From Marinobacterium litorale DSM 23545 (GTDB taxonomy: Bacteria; Pseudomonadota; Gammaproteobacteria; Pseudomonadales; Balneatricaceae), in contig NZ_AUAZ01000007.1 in NCBI RefSeq assembly GCF_000428985.1, positions 1 to 64,000 of the forward strand: a DNA stretch of 64,000 nt. Reading direction: 5' to 3'. The notes beneath the pieces are model-generated. The model was given only the letters and a program-made list of their open reading frames with translations. It searched no databases and was not told the DNA's origin. A program made the position numbers and the translations under genes. Below are positions 1 to 8,245 of this stretch, in pieces. Each line of letters begins with the position of its first letter. The stretch's first letter is position 1.

Positions 1-261
1 AAAGGTCGTTATCCAGATATACAGCTCCCGGATCTGAGCACCGCTCAGTTTCTTGGGACGACCGGAAATCTGCTTGGCCTTGAGCGCGTCAAAGCCACCC
101 TCGCGGTAGGCAGCCAGCCATTCATAGATTCGTGCTCGGCTCATCCCCAGCGCTTTGATGACGACTTCTGGACTCTCGCCATCCATGACCCGTTGAACGG
201 CGCGAACGCGAATGGCTTCTAATGTTTTGTGATCAAGTTTACGACCGTCATCGTGGCGCAT
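1..261 (-). CDS. IS630-family transposase, N-terminal part (runs off the window)
   Basis: The first 87 codons of a transposase read from an ATG at 261 to the window edge. The visible part is the DNA-binding half: a helix-turn-helix region (residues about 18-60, with GMSRARIYEWLAAYREGG) followed by the basic linker GRPKKLSGAQ. Both are typical of IS630-family transposases of the Tc1/mariner superfamily. The DDE catalytic part lies outside the window, so intactness cannot be judged. It sits just beyond the end of tnsC inside the Tn7-like element, so it is a later insertion or a neighbouring cargo piece. Family call is firm; subtype unknown. Confidence 0.85.
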   Translation of the reverse strand, partial: MRHDDGRKLDHKTLEAIRVRAVQRVMDGESPEVVIKALGMSRARIYEWLAAYREGGFDALKAKQISGRPKKLSGAQIRELYIWITTF

Positions 262-371
262 GTGTGTAAATATCCGATAAGCTTGGCGAACGGAGCCTAC
301 ATTATAAATGATGTTCGCTTACTTTCGAACCCATTAGTATATTAAGTCTGATACCATGTGGTCGGATCTAA
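262..371. mobile_element. IS630-type element end and junction with tnsC
   Basis: This short gap holds the upstream end of the IS630-type element. IS630 elements duplicate a TA dinucleotide, and TA steps at 338-342 are candidates for the outer boundary, but the second IS end is not in the window, so the inverted repeat cannot be confirmed. Between the likely boundary and the tnsC stop lies TTAAGTCTGATAC (342-354), a 12 of 13 match to the innermost repeat of the transposon right end, in opposite orientation. Confidence 0.5.
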
Positions 372-1952
372 TCACAGGAAGCTGTCCAGCCGGATAACAA
401 CGCCCATTTCCTGAAACTTGCTATAGGTCTCAGTACCACTGCTCTGTCGAACCAGCCGCAAATCATTTTTCAGATACACCGGCTTGGCCGGTTTGGCCAC
501 TGCTTTCTTAGAAACCTGCTTAGGGGTAGGCTTTTCCTGTAAGGCTCGAATATGTGCAACCAGACCCAAAAGATCCTCATCCGGTTTCTCTTCAATAGCT
601 TGTTCGGCCACCACGGGGGCTATGTCCGATCCAATACCCATTTGCATCAACATATCGATCAACTGTTGGGCTTTGCTGGCTTGTTGAGGCTCAGTAGAAG
701 TATGTGGAAGCTCTGGATCAGCAACATGGATGCCAGATGCGCGAATAGTATCAGTTGGTATGTCCAAGTCAGCATAGGCCAGAATTTGTTCTTTTCTGCC
801 ACTTCGCAATGCCTTAATCATAGGGTGGATTAGCGAAAGCTCTTCATTGAAGACCTTTTCTACAAGAAGCTGATCGATCACCTCTCGTCTGGCCATGACA
901 GCACGGGTCTGACAGAGATAGAACAGCGATACCGCTACATGAGGGATACCCTGGGTGAACTCCCAGAACAAGTCTTTCATCGGCTCAGTGAGTGGAGTCG
1001 GAGCTTCAAACCACTGCAGCTTCCAGAGCCTTTTGATGAAACGCTCCCACTCCGCGTCTTGTTCCGGCTTGTCTGAACGTTCGAAGCGGTTCCAGTTCAG
1101 ACTGCCAAATTGGGCAGCCCTGCGAGCTGAACGCATGGTCGGTGTAAACAGATCCAGTGCTTTCGGGGTACCAATAAACAGCACCGGCACCTTGATCACA
1201 TTGGTCAGGGTGACAAAGAAATTCAGCATTTTCTGGGAGCCTCCCGACTTGGATTTTTCCAAGTGCTGAATTTCATCGATAGCCAGCAAGCCTACCGAAT
1301 GAAGCGCAACTACTCTCGCTACGTCACCTAGCATCGACTCTGCAGAAGAGCGCGATTTTACAAATAACTGTTGATAATCTGTGCCAAGGGCATCATCAAC
1401 CGCTCTGAAAAAGTTGATGCAGAGATGCCTGACGGAACCATCATGGGGACACTCAACCTTCAGCCAAACCAGCTGGGTATGCTGATAGTCAGGGTGATAT
1501 ATCACTTGCGGATAGCAGCTCAGAATCGCCTCTACAGCTGTCGATTTACCTGTTCCCGAGCAGCCAATCACCGAACTAACCAGAGATTCATTGCCTGCAT
1601 TACGGCTGGCAGATTTGAAGTCTGTATAACCAACAGTATCAAGATTACGTTGGTGGCTGGCATCGGCTATGTTCCGACTCAGGTAGCCCCGACGAATCAT
1701 GCTCGAGAGCATTTGTTCCAGTTGCAAATGCGACTTGGTCGGATAGAGGAACTGATCCAATATCCTCATCATCGCATGGCGACGAATGTGCCCAGGCAGC
1801 TTCTTCTCACTGTCGCCAACCGTTGGATAACGATTTAGCTTCTTAGCCGTTTCCTGAGGGGAATTAATCGGCGGAAGTGCATTAATCAAAGGATGCCCAG
1901 CATAGTCGGGGATTTCGGCCTCGATGTAATGCGCCAGGGGATGCTTAATCAT
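372..1952 (-). CDS. tnsC: TnsC, AAA+ regulator of Tn7-like transposition
   Basis: TnsC is the ATPase that links target selection (TnsD or a TniQ protein) to the TnsAB transposase. The product is 526 aa with a Walker A motif GCSGTGKST near residues 130-138 and Walker B LLAIDE near 222-227. Tn7 TnsC is about 555 aa, so this looks full length. I place the start at the ATG at 1952 because GGAGG lies 6 nt upstream. The longer reading to 2003 lies inside tnsB, and the ATG at 1958 abuts the ribosome site. It overlaps the tnsB end by 8 nt, implying translational coupling. No tnsD follows before the IS630 element 37 nt downstream. Confidence 0.93.
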   Translation of the reverse strand: MIKHPLAHYIEAEIPDYAGHPLINALPPINSPQETAKKLNRYPTVGDSEKKLPGHIRRHAMMRILDQFLYPTKSHLQLEQMLSSMIRRGYLSRNIADASHQRNLDTVGYTDFKSASRNAGNESLVSSVIGCSGTGKSTAVEAILSCYPQVIYHPDYQHTQLVWLKVECPHDGSVRHLCINFFRAVDDALGTDYQQLFVKSRSSAESMLGDVARVVALHSVGLLAIDEIQHLEKSKSGGSQKMLNFFVTLTNVIKVPVLFIGTPKALDLFTPTMRSARRAAQFGSLNWNRFERSDKPEQDAEWERFIKRLWKLQWFEAPTPLTEPMKDLFWEFTQGIPHVAVSLFYLCQTRAVMARREVIDQLLVEKVFNEELSLIHPMIKALRSGRKEQILAYADLDIPTDTIRASGIHVADPELPHTSTEPQQASKAQQLIDMLMQMGIGSDIAPVVAEQAIEEKPDEDLLGLVAHIRALQEKPTPKQVSKKAVAKPAKPVYLKNDLRLVRQSSGTETYSKFQEMGVVIRLDSFL

Positions 1953-4011
1953 CTCCATCCTCCAAGAACGAATCCAGATCAGGATAATCCAGGCAGGGTT
2001 CACTTCGCGTTTTGATATCGATAACCAAAGCCTTATGGCCAGTGGAACTGGCAGAATCTGGCTTACTTAATGATGTACGCTGACGTTCTGCTGCCAACTC
2101 ATCGCGCCGATTATCACGAATGCCCATCAACCTACGGCTCGCTGGCAGAGATGGCTTTGAGGGTTTCTTCGCTCGCTCACGTTGGACTATATGGTCGATA
2201 GCATCCAAGGTGTCGATACTTGAATAGTCTGCCCGCTGCTTGGCAGATGCCTGTGCTCTCTTTCTCTCATATTGCTTTTGAGCCGCTTCCACAAATGTCA
2301 TTCCTCGATAGCTGCGGCTACGATCTGAAAGATCGCAGACCCAATACTCATCATCGCCAGCAACTGGTCTGATAAATATCTCATTGGTGTTTCGAGGATC
2401 AAAAGCTGCTTCAATTTTGGTTGGACGGTTCTGTTTGATCCGGTCGAACCATCCAGCTTTCAACGCTTCCTGGCATGTATAGTTGATTCCACGCAGTTTG
2501 ATACCTACCTCAGAAATCGTTGCAGTTTCGTTTGGCAACAGGTTAATTCTGGCTAGCCTCTCGTCACAGGTACGCAGCTTTCCTGTCCGGTTGCTAACTC
2601 CCCAGTTCCAAAGCGCAATAGGAACAGCTGCCAGATCATTCGGCATATCCGGAGCGAAATCGTAGTCTTTTACGACATGACTGGTGTTATGGCGGAGTAC
2701 AAGATGAATCATCATCTCCGTAAAAGCAGATAGGCCCAACTCTGCATCAAGCTCGTAGCGTTTCCCTGTCCGTTTTTTGCCATTAACAGGCTCTACCACT
2801 CCGCCAACATAGGGTTTGAACTCAGCTTGAATAGTGTTGAAGTGCCGCTCGCAGATACCCTTGTCATCGCCTCTATAGGCTCTGGTGTTGCTTAGTTGAA
2901 TTCCAAATCGATTCACCAGTGTGTCAGCCTGACGGGAAAGCAGCTCACCTCTATCTGCCAGAATGCTGGCCGGAATACCGACTGCAGGCCAGTCACTATC
3001 AGTAATCTCAATACCGTAACGCGCGCAGTACTCAACCTTGCTGCAGAACGCATTCGCTAGAGCCATACCTGCAGTAACCCACGAGGGTGTTTCAAAGCCG
3101 ATATACATACCTGCAATCATACGGCTGAATACATCCTTCACGAGATACAACACTGGACGCCCTACAATTTTTTCAGGGTCTTCATCTGAAACCAGATACA
3201 GATCCACTATGGTTGCGTCAATTTCGTAACGAGCTCCTGGGCCGAAATTATTGGTCGCTGCCGTACTGATTAGGGGTTTGATGTCTTTATCGTATGCCCG
3301 AGCTGGCATTCGACGTTTTTCAGCTTCATGCTTTCGATAGTTCTTAGAGTAGAAGTATTGAAGCTGGCCCCGTGTCGCCAATCGACCTGGTGTTATATCA
3401 GGGTAACGGGACCGCAGGAGGCCGTTGGCTTTATTGAGTACAACTGACATCGGCACTGGCTTTCCTACGAGATAGCTTGTCTCAATTGCCGTGCGAAATA
3501 TATCCGCCACATCCTCAGTTACGACAAGTCCTTCCCCCGGTGAGACCGAACGCTTCCGGCCCAGCTTTTTGTCCAAATTTCGTCGTGGCTTGCCACTCCC
3601 TCCACATTGTTGATAGTCAGGTGCGAGAGCATTCGGAGACATCCCTCTTTGCCAGAAACGGCGAAGAGCACGAACAATGAACAGGCGAGGTCGTCCCGAT
3701 TGTTCGACCGCCAATCTTATGAGTTCATTCCGCATTTTCTTCTCGAATAAAGCTTCATGCTTCTCGAGTAGGGGCTTCAGTGCAGATACTGCTTCATCAC
3801 GCTTTTGCGCAGCTAATGTGCCTTCCTGGACTGAAGGGATCGGGAAAGGGTCTGTGGTTTCCTGGAAGTCTTCCAGCTCTTCTGACGTTAATGTAAACGG
3901 CCAAGCATTCTGATCATCAACATCAATCACCTGATAATTTTCAAGGTTGGTGAACAGAACTCGGATTCTCTGCTCTGAAACAGGAGCTTGTAGAACTGTA
4001 TTAATTTGCAT
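1945..4011 (-). CDS. tnsB: TnsB, DDE transposase of Tn7-like element
   Basis: TnsB binds the transposon ends and cuts and joins the 3' strands. The 688-aa product (Tn7 TnsB is 702 aa) has an rve/integrase core. The acidic triad can be read at D265 (RYEID), D353 (SILADRGE) and E388 (GICERH). The spacings of 88 and 35 residues equal those known for Tn7 TnsB (D273, D361, E396). A start at 4011 is supported by GGAGG 7 nt upstream. It overlaps tnsA by 11 nt and tnsC by 8 nt, so the three form one translationally coupled operon. Nothing visible is broken. Confidence 0.96.
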   Translation of the reverse strand: MQINTVLQAPVSEQRIRVLFTNLENYQVIDVDDQNAWPFTLTSEELEDFQETTDPFPIPSVQEGTLAAQKRDEAVSALKPLLEKHEALFEKKMRNELIRLAVEQSGRPRLFIVRALRRFWQRGMSPNALAPDYQQCGGSGKPRRNLDKKLGRKRSVSPGEGLVVTEDVADIFRTAIETSYLVGKPVPMSVVLNKANGLLRSRYPDITPGRLATRGQLQYFYSKNYRKHEAEKRRMPARAYDKDIKPLISTAATNNFGPGARYEIDATIVDLYLVSDEDPEKIVGRPVLYLVKDVFSRMIAGMYIGFETPSWVTAGMALANAFCSKVEYCARYGIEITDSDWPAVGIPASILADRGELLSRQADTLVNRFGIQLSNTRAYRGDDKGICERHFNTIQAEFKPYVGGVVEPVNGKKRTGKRYELDAELGLSAFTEMMIHLVLRHNTSHVVKDYDFAPDMPNDLAAVPIALWNWGVSNRTGKLRTCDERLARINLLPNETATISEVGIKLRGINYTCQEALKAGWFDRIKQNRPTKIEAAFDPRNTNEIFIRPVAGDDEYWVCDLSDRSRSYRGMTFVEAAQKQYERKRAQASAKQRADYSSIDTLDAIDHIVQRERAKKPSKPSLPASRRLMGIRDNRRDELAAERQRTSLSKPDSASSTGHKALVIDIKTRSEPCLDYPDLDSFLEDGDD

Positions 4012-4828
4012 GACTTAACCTCCATTGTGTAGAGGCCACGCCATCAAAAACGAGTTCTGAGCATTTCCAGTCGTGATATGCTTTTTGAAGTGGTGCTTTT
4101 ATTTGTCGTGTTGCTACCCCATACCGCAGCATTTGCACATGTGAACCAGGCTCAAGCCCATATTCATCATCCAAGCGAGCACAACACCTCGTAGCTTTTT
4201 GCTCAGAATAGGTAGCAAGCCTAGTAATCAATTCTGTAGAGCTGGAATCCTCTACCTCACTACTGAACTGCTCCCAGCGAATGTCGGCAAGAGCAGGCCT
4301 GATCCACTGAAGGTTCTCTTTGAGAGAAGGAGATACTTCTCGGTCAGTGAATAGCTTCCATCCAACGCCAGCTTGCTCCCAATAGGCCTTTTCAATTTGT
4401 AACTTTTCTATCGTCCGGGCTTTGCCCAATTCTGAGACAGGCTTTACTGCGATGGCCAAGGGAGGGCCCTCACGGAAATCCACCAGCAAATCCGTAGTTA
4501 CAATCTTGAGCTTTCCTCTGATTTGCGGATGCTTGATGCCCATTTCGGCGCACAAGCGAATTGTCTCCTCCAGCGGAAGTGGAAATTGCTCTCTGATATC
4601 CGCTGTATCGTGATACCAGTCGAAGATGCTAAAGGCAGCAAACTCAATACCGGAAAGAAGATGGTGAATACGCCCGGTCACGCGACCAGGGGCCCGGACA
4701 CTTTCACCGGAACTGCTAAGGTCCTGGATCTGGATGAAAGGCTTATAAGATGCACCGAAGCCATGACCTCGGGCTTTCAGCTTTTTCTGATCCGATGGAT
4801 CTAACGGTTTGTTGGCATCGTCCGACAC
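4001..4828 (-). CDS. tnsA: TnsA endonuclease of Tn7-like element
   Basis: TnsA cuts the 5' strands at the transposon ends, so that with TnsB the element moves by cut-and-paste. The 275-aa product matches Tn7 TnsA (273 aa). The restriction-enzyme-like active site is readable as E62 (SGIE), D113 (TTDLLVD) and K129 (AVKP), followed by the helix ARTIEKLQIEKAYW. Compared with Tn7 (E63, D114, Q130, K132) there is a two-residue deletion between Asp and Lys, and the Gln position is Ala. The start is GTG at 4828 with AGGAGG 5 nt upstream. A helix-turn-helix C-terminal domain that contacts TnsC is expected from the family. Confidence 0.95.
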   Translation of the reverse strand: MSDDANKPLDPSDQKKLKARGHGFGASYKPFIQIQDLSSSGESVRAPGRVTGRIHHLLSGIEFAAFSIFDWYHDTADIREQFPLPLEETIRLCAEMGIKHPQIRGKLKIVTTDLLVDFREGPPLAIAVKPVSELGKARTIEKLQIEKAYWEQAGVGWKLFTDREVSPSLKENLQWIRPALADIRWEQFSSEVEDSSSTELITRLATYSEQKATRCCARLDDEYGLEPGSHVQMLRYGVATRQIKAPLQKAYHDWKCSELVFDGVASTQWRLSHAN

Positions 4829-4866
4829 AACTCCCTCCTAGCAGGGAAAGCAGGAGAGAGTTTTGT

Positions 4867-4933
4867 ATCAGACTTTACAACAAATGATCAAACTTTATTT
4901 ATTTTAATCAAACTTTATTTTTCACCGATAACA
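4867..4933 (-). repeat. Tn7-like right end with three TnsB-type binding repeats
   Basis: Reading inward from TGT (4933-4931), the motif AAATAAAGTTTGAT occurs at 4920-4907 and 4900-4887, and TTGTAAAGTCTGAT at 4880-4867, at an exact 20-bp period. Tightly packed TnsB sites are the hallmark of the Tn7 right end. The tnsA start is about 40 nt beyond the last repeat, so its promoter must lie among the repeats. This fits the known TnsB repression of tnsABC in Tn7, but is inferred here. Confidence 0.85.
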
Positions 4934-4995
4934 CCATAAGACCAAAGAAACCCTCCTACTCCACCGTCACCGACTTGGCCAGATTCCGCGGTTGA
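4934..4995 (-). other. attTn7 attachment region at the glmS 3' end
   Basis: The last glmS codons (…AKSVTVE, stop at 4958-4956) form the conserved TnsD recognition sequence, and insertion occurred in the spacer beyond the stop. The junction 22 nt downstream of the stop is the expected position. The use of this site implies that the element has or had a TnsD protein, which is not visible here. Confidence 0.85.
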
Positions 4996-6782
4996 TCCAC
5001 GTCCGTGCCCTTCAGGACAGCAACGTGATAGGAGAGCAGTTGCAGAGGCAATGTATAGGCGATCGGCTCCAGAATGATCGGAATTGACGGGAGGCGGATC
5101 AGGTTGATGCCGGGTTCGTCACGCAGGCTCTGATCCTGTCCGGCGAAGACGAACAGTTCGCCGCCACGGGCACGGACCTCCTGCATATTGGCCTTGAGCT
5201 TCTCCAGCATGGCATTGGTGGGTGCGACGGTGACCACCGGCATATCCTTGTCGACCAGCGCCAGCGGGCCATGCTTGAGCTCACCGGCCGGGTAAGCCTC
5301 GGCGTGGATATAGGAGATTTCCTTGAGTTTGAGTGCCCCCTCCAGCGCCACCGGAAACAGGGTGCCGCGACCCAGGAAGAGTGCGTTGTGCTTTTCGGCG
5401 AACTGGGCGGCCATCTGCTCAATCTCCGGGTCCAGCGCCAGCAGCCGCTCCAGCAGCGCCGGGAGCTGGGCAAAGGCGGCCAGGATTTCGCGCTCTCGCG
5501 TGTCACTCAGACCAAACCGACGCCCCAAGGCCAGGGTGGTCAGCATCAGTGCCACTAGCTGCGACGTGAACGCCTTGGTGGAGGCTACGCCGATTTCAGG
5601 GCCGGCATTGGTCATCAGGGCCAGATCGGACTCGCGCACCAGTGAGCTGCCGGGTACGTTGCAGATCGCCAACGTGCCGATCACCCGGGAGCGGATTTCA
5701 CGCAGGGCCGCCAGGGTATCGGCGGTCTCACCGGACTGAGACAGAGTCAGGAAAAGGGTGCCTTCTGGCAGTACCACCGGGCGGTAGCGGAACTCGCTGG
5801 CCACTTCCACCATGCAAGGGATGCCCACCAGCTCCTCGATCCAGTACTTGGCGATCATACCGGCGTGGTAGCTGGTTCCGCAGGCCACGATCTGAACCTG
5901 GCGCACCCGGTCAAACAGGGCTTTTGCTTCCACACCAAACGCCTGCTCCAGCAGGTGTCCATCACTGATACGCCCTTCCATGACCGATGCCATGACCGCC
6001 GGCTGCTCGTAAATTTCCTTAAGCATAAAGTGCTTGAAGGCACCCTTCTCCGCACTGCCGGCGCCATGCTCGAATCGGGTGACGGCTCGATCAACCGATT
6101 GGCCACTGCCATCCTCAACCTCCACTGAATCCGGAGTCAGGCACGCAATATCGCCATCTTCCAGGAACATGAAACGGTCGGTGACCGGCAGCAAAGCCAG
6201 CTGGTCAGAGGCGATAAAGTGCTCACCGATACCCACACCGATCACCAGTGGGCTTCCTTTGCGAGCGGTAACAAGCTGGTCAGGATAGTCAGCATGGACC
6301 ACCCCCAATGCGAAAGCACCTTCCAGATACTGGATCACGGCACGCATGGCTTCACGTAGCGATTTCCCCGCGGATACCTCACGGTCCAGCAGGTGTGCAA
6401 CGACTTCGGTATCGGTTTCGGAGCTGAATGTATAACCGGCCCCGATCAGTTCATCACGCAGGCTTTCGAAGTTTTCGATGATACCATTATGCACCACGGC
6501 CAAACGTTCGCCGGACATATGAGGGTGAGCATTTACTTCGTTTGGAACACCATGTGTTGCCCAACGCGTATGCGCGATACCCAGCGTACCGGTTAGTGGA
6601 TGCTTCGCCAGTGCTTCAGCCAGAGACTGTACTTTGCCCACCCGGCGAACGCGCCCGATCTGGCCCTGATCAATGACGGCCATGCCGGCAGAATCATAGC
6701 CGCGATATTCAAGACGGCGGAGTCCTTCCAGCAAGATTCCGGATACCTGACGGGCCGCAACCGCCCCCACTATGCCGCACAT
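4956..6782 (-). CDS. glmS: Glutamine-fructose-6-phosphate aminotransferase
   Basis: GlmS makes glucosamine-6-phosphate from fructose-6-phosphate and glutamine, the first step to UDP-GlcNAc for peptidoglycan and lipid A. The 608-aa product begins MCGIVG, giving the N-terminal Cys nucleophile of the glutaminase domain (about residues 1-240). Two SIS sugar-isomerase domains follow, with SGETADT and the C-terminal tail PRNLAKSVTVE. It lies 12 nt downstream of glmU, so the two are co-transcribed. There is no room for a glmS ribozyme in that gap. Its 3' end is the Tn7 attachment site, and the coding sequence is intact despite the insertion. Confidence 0.98.
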   Translation of the reverse strand: MCGIVGAVAARQVSGILLEGLRRLEYRGYDSAGMAVIDQGQIGRVRRVGKVQSLAEALAKHPLTGTLGIAHTRWATHGVPNEVNAHPHMSGERLAVVHNGIIENFESLRDELIGAGYTFSSETDTEVVAHLLDREVSAGKSLREAMRAVIQYLEGAFALGVVHADYPDQLVTARKGSPLVIGVGIGEHFIASDQLALLPVTDRFMFLEDGDIACLTPDSVEVEDGSGQSVDRAVTRFEHGAGSAEKGAFKHFMLKEIYEQPAVMASVMEGRISDGHLLEQAFGVEAKALFDRVRQVQIVACGTSYHAGMIAKYWIEELVGIPCMVEVASEFRYRPVVLPEGTLFLTLSQSGETADTLAALREIRSRVIGTLAICNVPGSSLVRESDLALMTNAGPEIGVASTKAFTSQLVALMLTTLALGRRFGLSDTREREILAAFAQLPALLERLLALDPEIEQMAAQFAEKHNALFLGRGTLFPVALEGALKLKEISYIHAEAYPAGELKHGPLALVDKDMPVVTVAPTNAMLEKLKANMQEVRARGGELFVFAGQDQSLRDEPGINLIRLPSIPIILEPIAYTLPLQLLSYHVAVLKGTDVDQPRNLAKSVTVE

Positions 6783-6794
6783 GTTACCGACTCC

Positions 6795-8162
6795 TTAACT
6801 ACGCTTGATGGGGCGCTTCCAGCCACCGATGTTGGTTTGTTTACCGCGGGCAACCGCCAGTTCCTGGTCATCGACGTTTTTGGTGATCGTGGAGCCCGCA
6901 CCGACCGTGGCGCCATTACCCACCTTCACCGGTGCCACCAGCGCCGTGTTCGAACCGATAAACGCGTCATCACCAATCTCGGTCAGCGATTTGTTCACGC
7001 CATCATAGTTACAGGTGATGGTACCGGCACCGATGTTGGTGTTGCTGCCGATCTGTGCATCGCCAATATAGCTGAGGTGGTTCACCTTGCTGCCGGGGCC
7101 GATTTTGGCTTTTTTGGTCTCGACGAAGTTGCCGATTTTGGCACCCTCGGCCAGCTCAGTTCCCGGGCGAATTCGCGCAAACGGGCCAATACTGGCCGAA
7201 GCCTCTACCTGCGCGCCTTCAATCAACGAATTGGCTTCGATCCGTGTACCGGGCCCGATAATGCTGTCTTTGATCACACAGTTGGGGCCAATGTTGACCC
7301 CTTCCGCGATCCTGACCTGGCCTTCAATCACCAGGTTGATATCGAAATAGCAGTCACAGCCCACGGTGAGCTCACCGCGCAGGTCGAAACGATCAGGATC
7401 GGCCAGTGTGACACCTGCAGCCATCAGATGTTCAGCCTGCTGTCGCTGATACCACCGCTCCAGCATCGCCAGCTGCGCGCGGGTATTAACGCCCTGAACC
7501 TCCTGCTCGCACATCGGTTGGATCGCCTCGATGCGAACACCGTTATCAGCCGCCATGGCGATCACGTCGGTCAGGTAGTACTCGCCCTGGGCATTATCGG
7601 CGCTCAACTGCGGTAACCATTCACGCAGCAAACGGCTGGGCAGTGCCAGAATGCCGGTATTCACTTCCTGAATCTTCAGCTGGCTCTCGTTAGCATCCTT
7701 ATGCTCCACGATCGCCACCACATCACCGACGTCATTACGAACAATGCGGCCATAGCCACTGGGATCAGTCAGTTCCACGGTTAACAGCCCCAGATGATCC
7801 CGGGCTGCAATTCGACACAAGGAATCCAGAGTTTTTGATTTAATCAGCGGGACATCGCCGTAGAGCACCAATGCGATGGAGTCTTCCGCCACGGCGGGCA
7901 TCGCCTGTGCAACCGCGTGGCCTGTCCCCAGCTGCTCGGCCTGCTCGGCAAAGCGGATATCGCTGTCGGCCAGAGCTGCGCGAACCGCATCACCCCCGTG
8001 ACCGATCACCACATGACGACGTACCGATTCGCCTAAGCCGGCCGCGCTGTCGATGACGTGCTGCACCATCGGCTTGCCGCCCAGGCCATGCATCACCTTG
8101 GGAAGGGAGGATTTCATCCGACTGCCCTGGCCCGCAGCCAGGATAATCACATCAACGTTCAT
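6795..8162 (-). CDS. glmU: Bifunctional GlcNAc-1-P uridyltransferase / GlcN-1-P acetyltransferase
   Basis: GlmU acetylates glucosamine-1-phosphate and then transfers UMP to give UDP-GlcNAc in the cytoplasm. The 455-aa length is standard. The N-terminal nucleotidyltransferase loop LAAGQGSRMKSSLPK (residues 8-22) precedes a C-terminal left-handed beta-helix of hexapeptide repeats, with HLSYIGDAQIG and NIGAGTITCNYDG near residues 360-390. AGGAA stands before the ATG. Together with glmS it forms a cell-wall precursor operon. In Pseudomonas glmU usually follows atpC directly; here a two-gene efflux system separates them. Confidence 0.98.
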   Translation of the reverse strand: MNVDVIILAAGQGSRMKSSLPKVMHGLGGKPMVQHVIDSAAGLGESVRRHVVIGHGGDAVRAALADSDIRFAEQAEQLGTGHAVAQAMPAVAEDSIALVLYGDVPLIKSKTLDSLCRIAARDHLGLLTVELTDPSGYGRIVRNDVGDVVAIVEHKDANESQLKIQEVNTGILALPSRLLREWLPQLSADNAQGEYYLTDVIAMAADNGVRIEAIQPMCEQEVQGVNTRAQLAMLERWYQRQQAEHLMAAGVTLADPDRFDLRGELTVGCDCYFDINLVIEGQVRIAEGVNIGPNCVIKDSIIGPGTRIEANSLIEGAQVEASASIGPFARIRPGTELAEGAKIGNFVETKKAKIGPGSKVNHLSYIGDAQIGSNTNIGAGTITCNYDGVNKSLTEIGDDAFIGSNTALVAPVKVGNGATVGAGSTITKNVDDQELAVARGKQTNIGGWKRPIKRS

Positions 8163-8245
8163 CGGTGTTCCTTGTTAAGGCGGTCGTTTTCGCAGTATGG
8201 CGCGCAATGTACCGAAATCGCGCACCCGATCAATAGCTTTTCATC

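Larger units (their letters stand above)
1..4933 (-). mobile_element. Tn7-like transposon, right-end portion
   Basis: The element carries tnsA, tnsB and tnsC reading away from glmS, the arrangement of the Tn7 right end. The end itself is TGT at 4933-4931, 22 nt beyond the glmS stop codon, where Tn7 elements insert through TnsD. If the 5-bp duplication of Tn7 applies, the target copy beside this end is TATGG (4938-4934). The element is visibly more AT-rich than the flanking chromosome. tnsD, tnsE, cargo and the left end are not in the window, so extent and activity are unknown. Confidence 0.92.

Noticed and set aside
1-4933. A CRISPR-associated Tn7-like (CAST) system
   Set aside because: No Cas genes, repeats or TniQ protein are visible in the window; glmS targeting points to a TnsD-type element. 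The unseen part could still differ.
6782-6795. A glmS ribozyme or riboswitch
   Set aside because: Only 12 nt separate glmU from glmS, too short for such an RNA.
6600-7616. 338-codon open frame opposite glmS and glmU
   Set aside because: It crosses the boundary of two certain genes on the other strand and reads as a codon-bias shadow.
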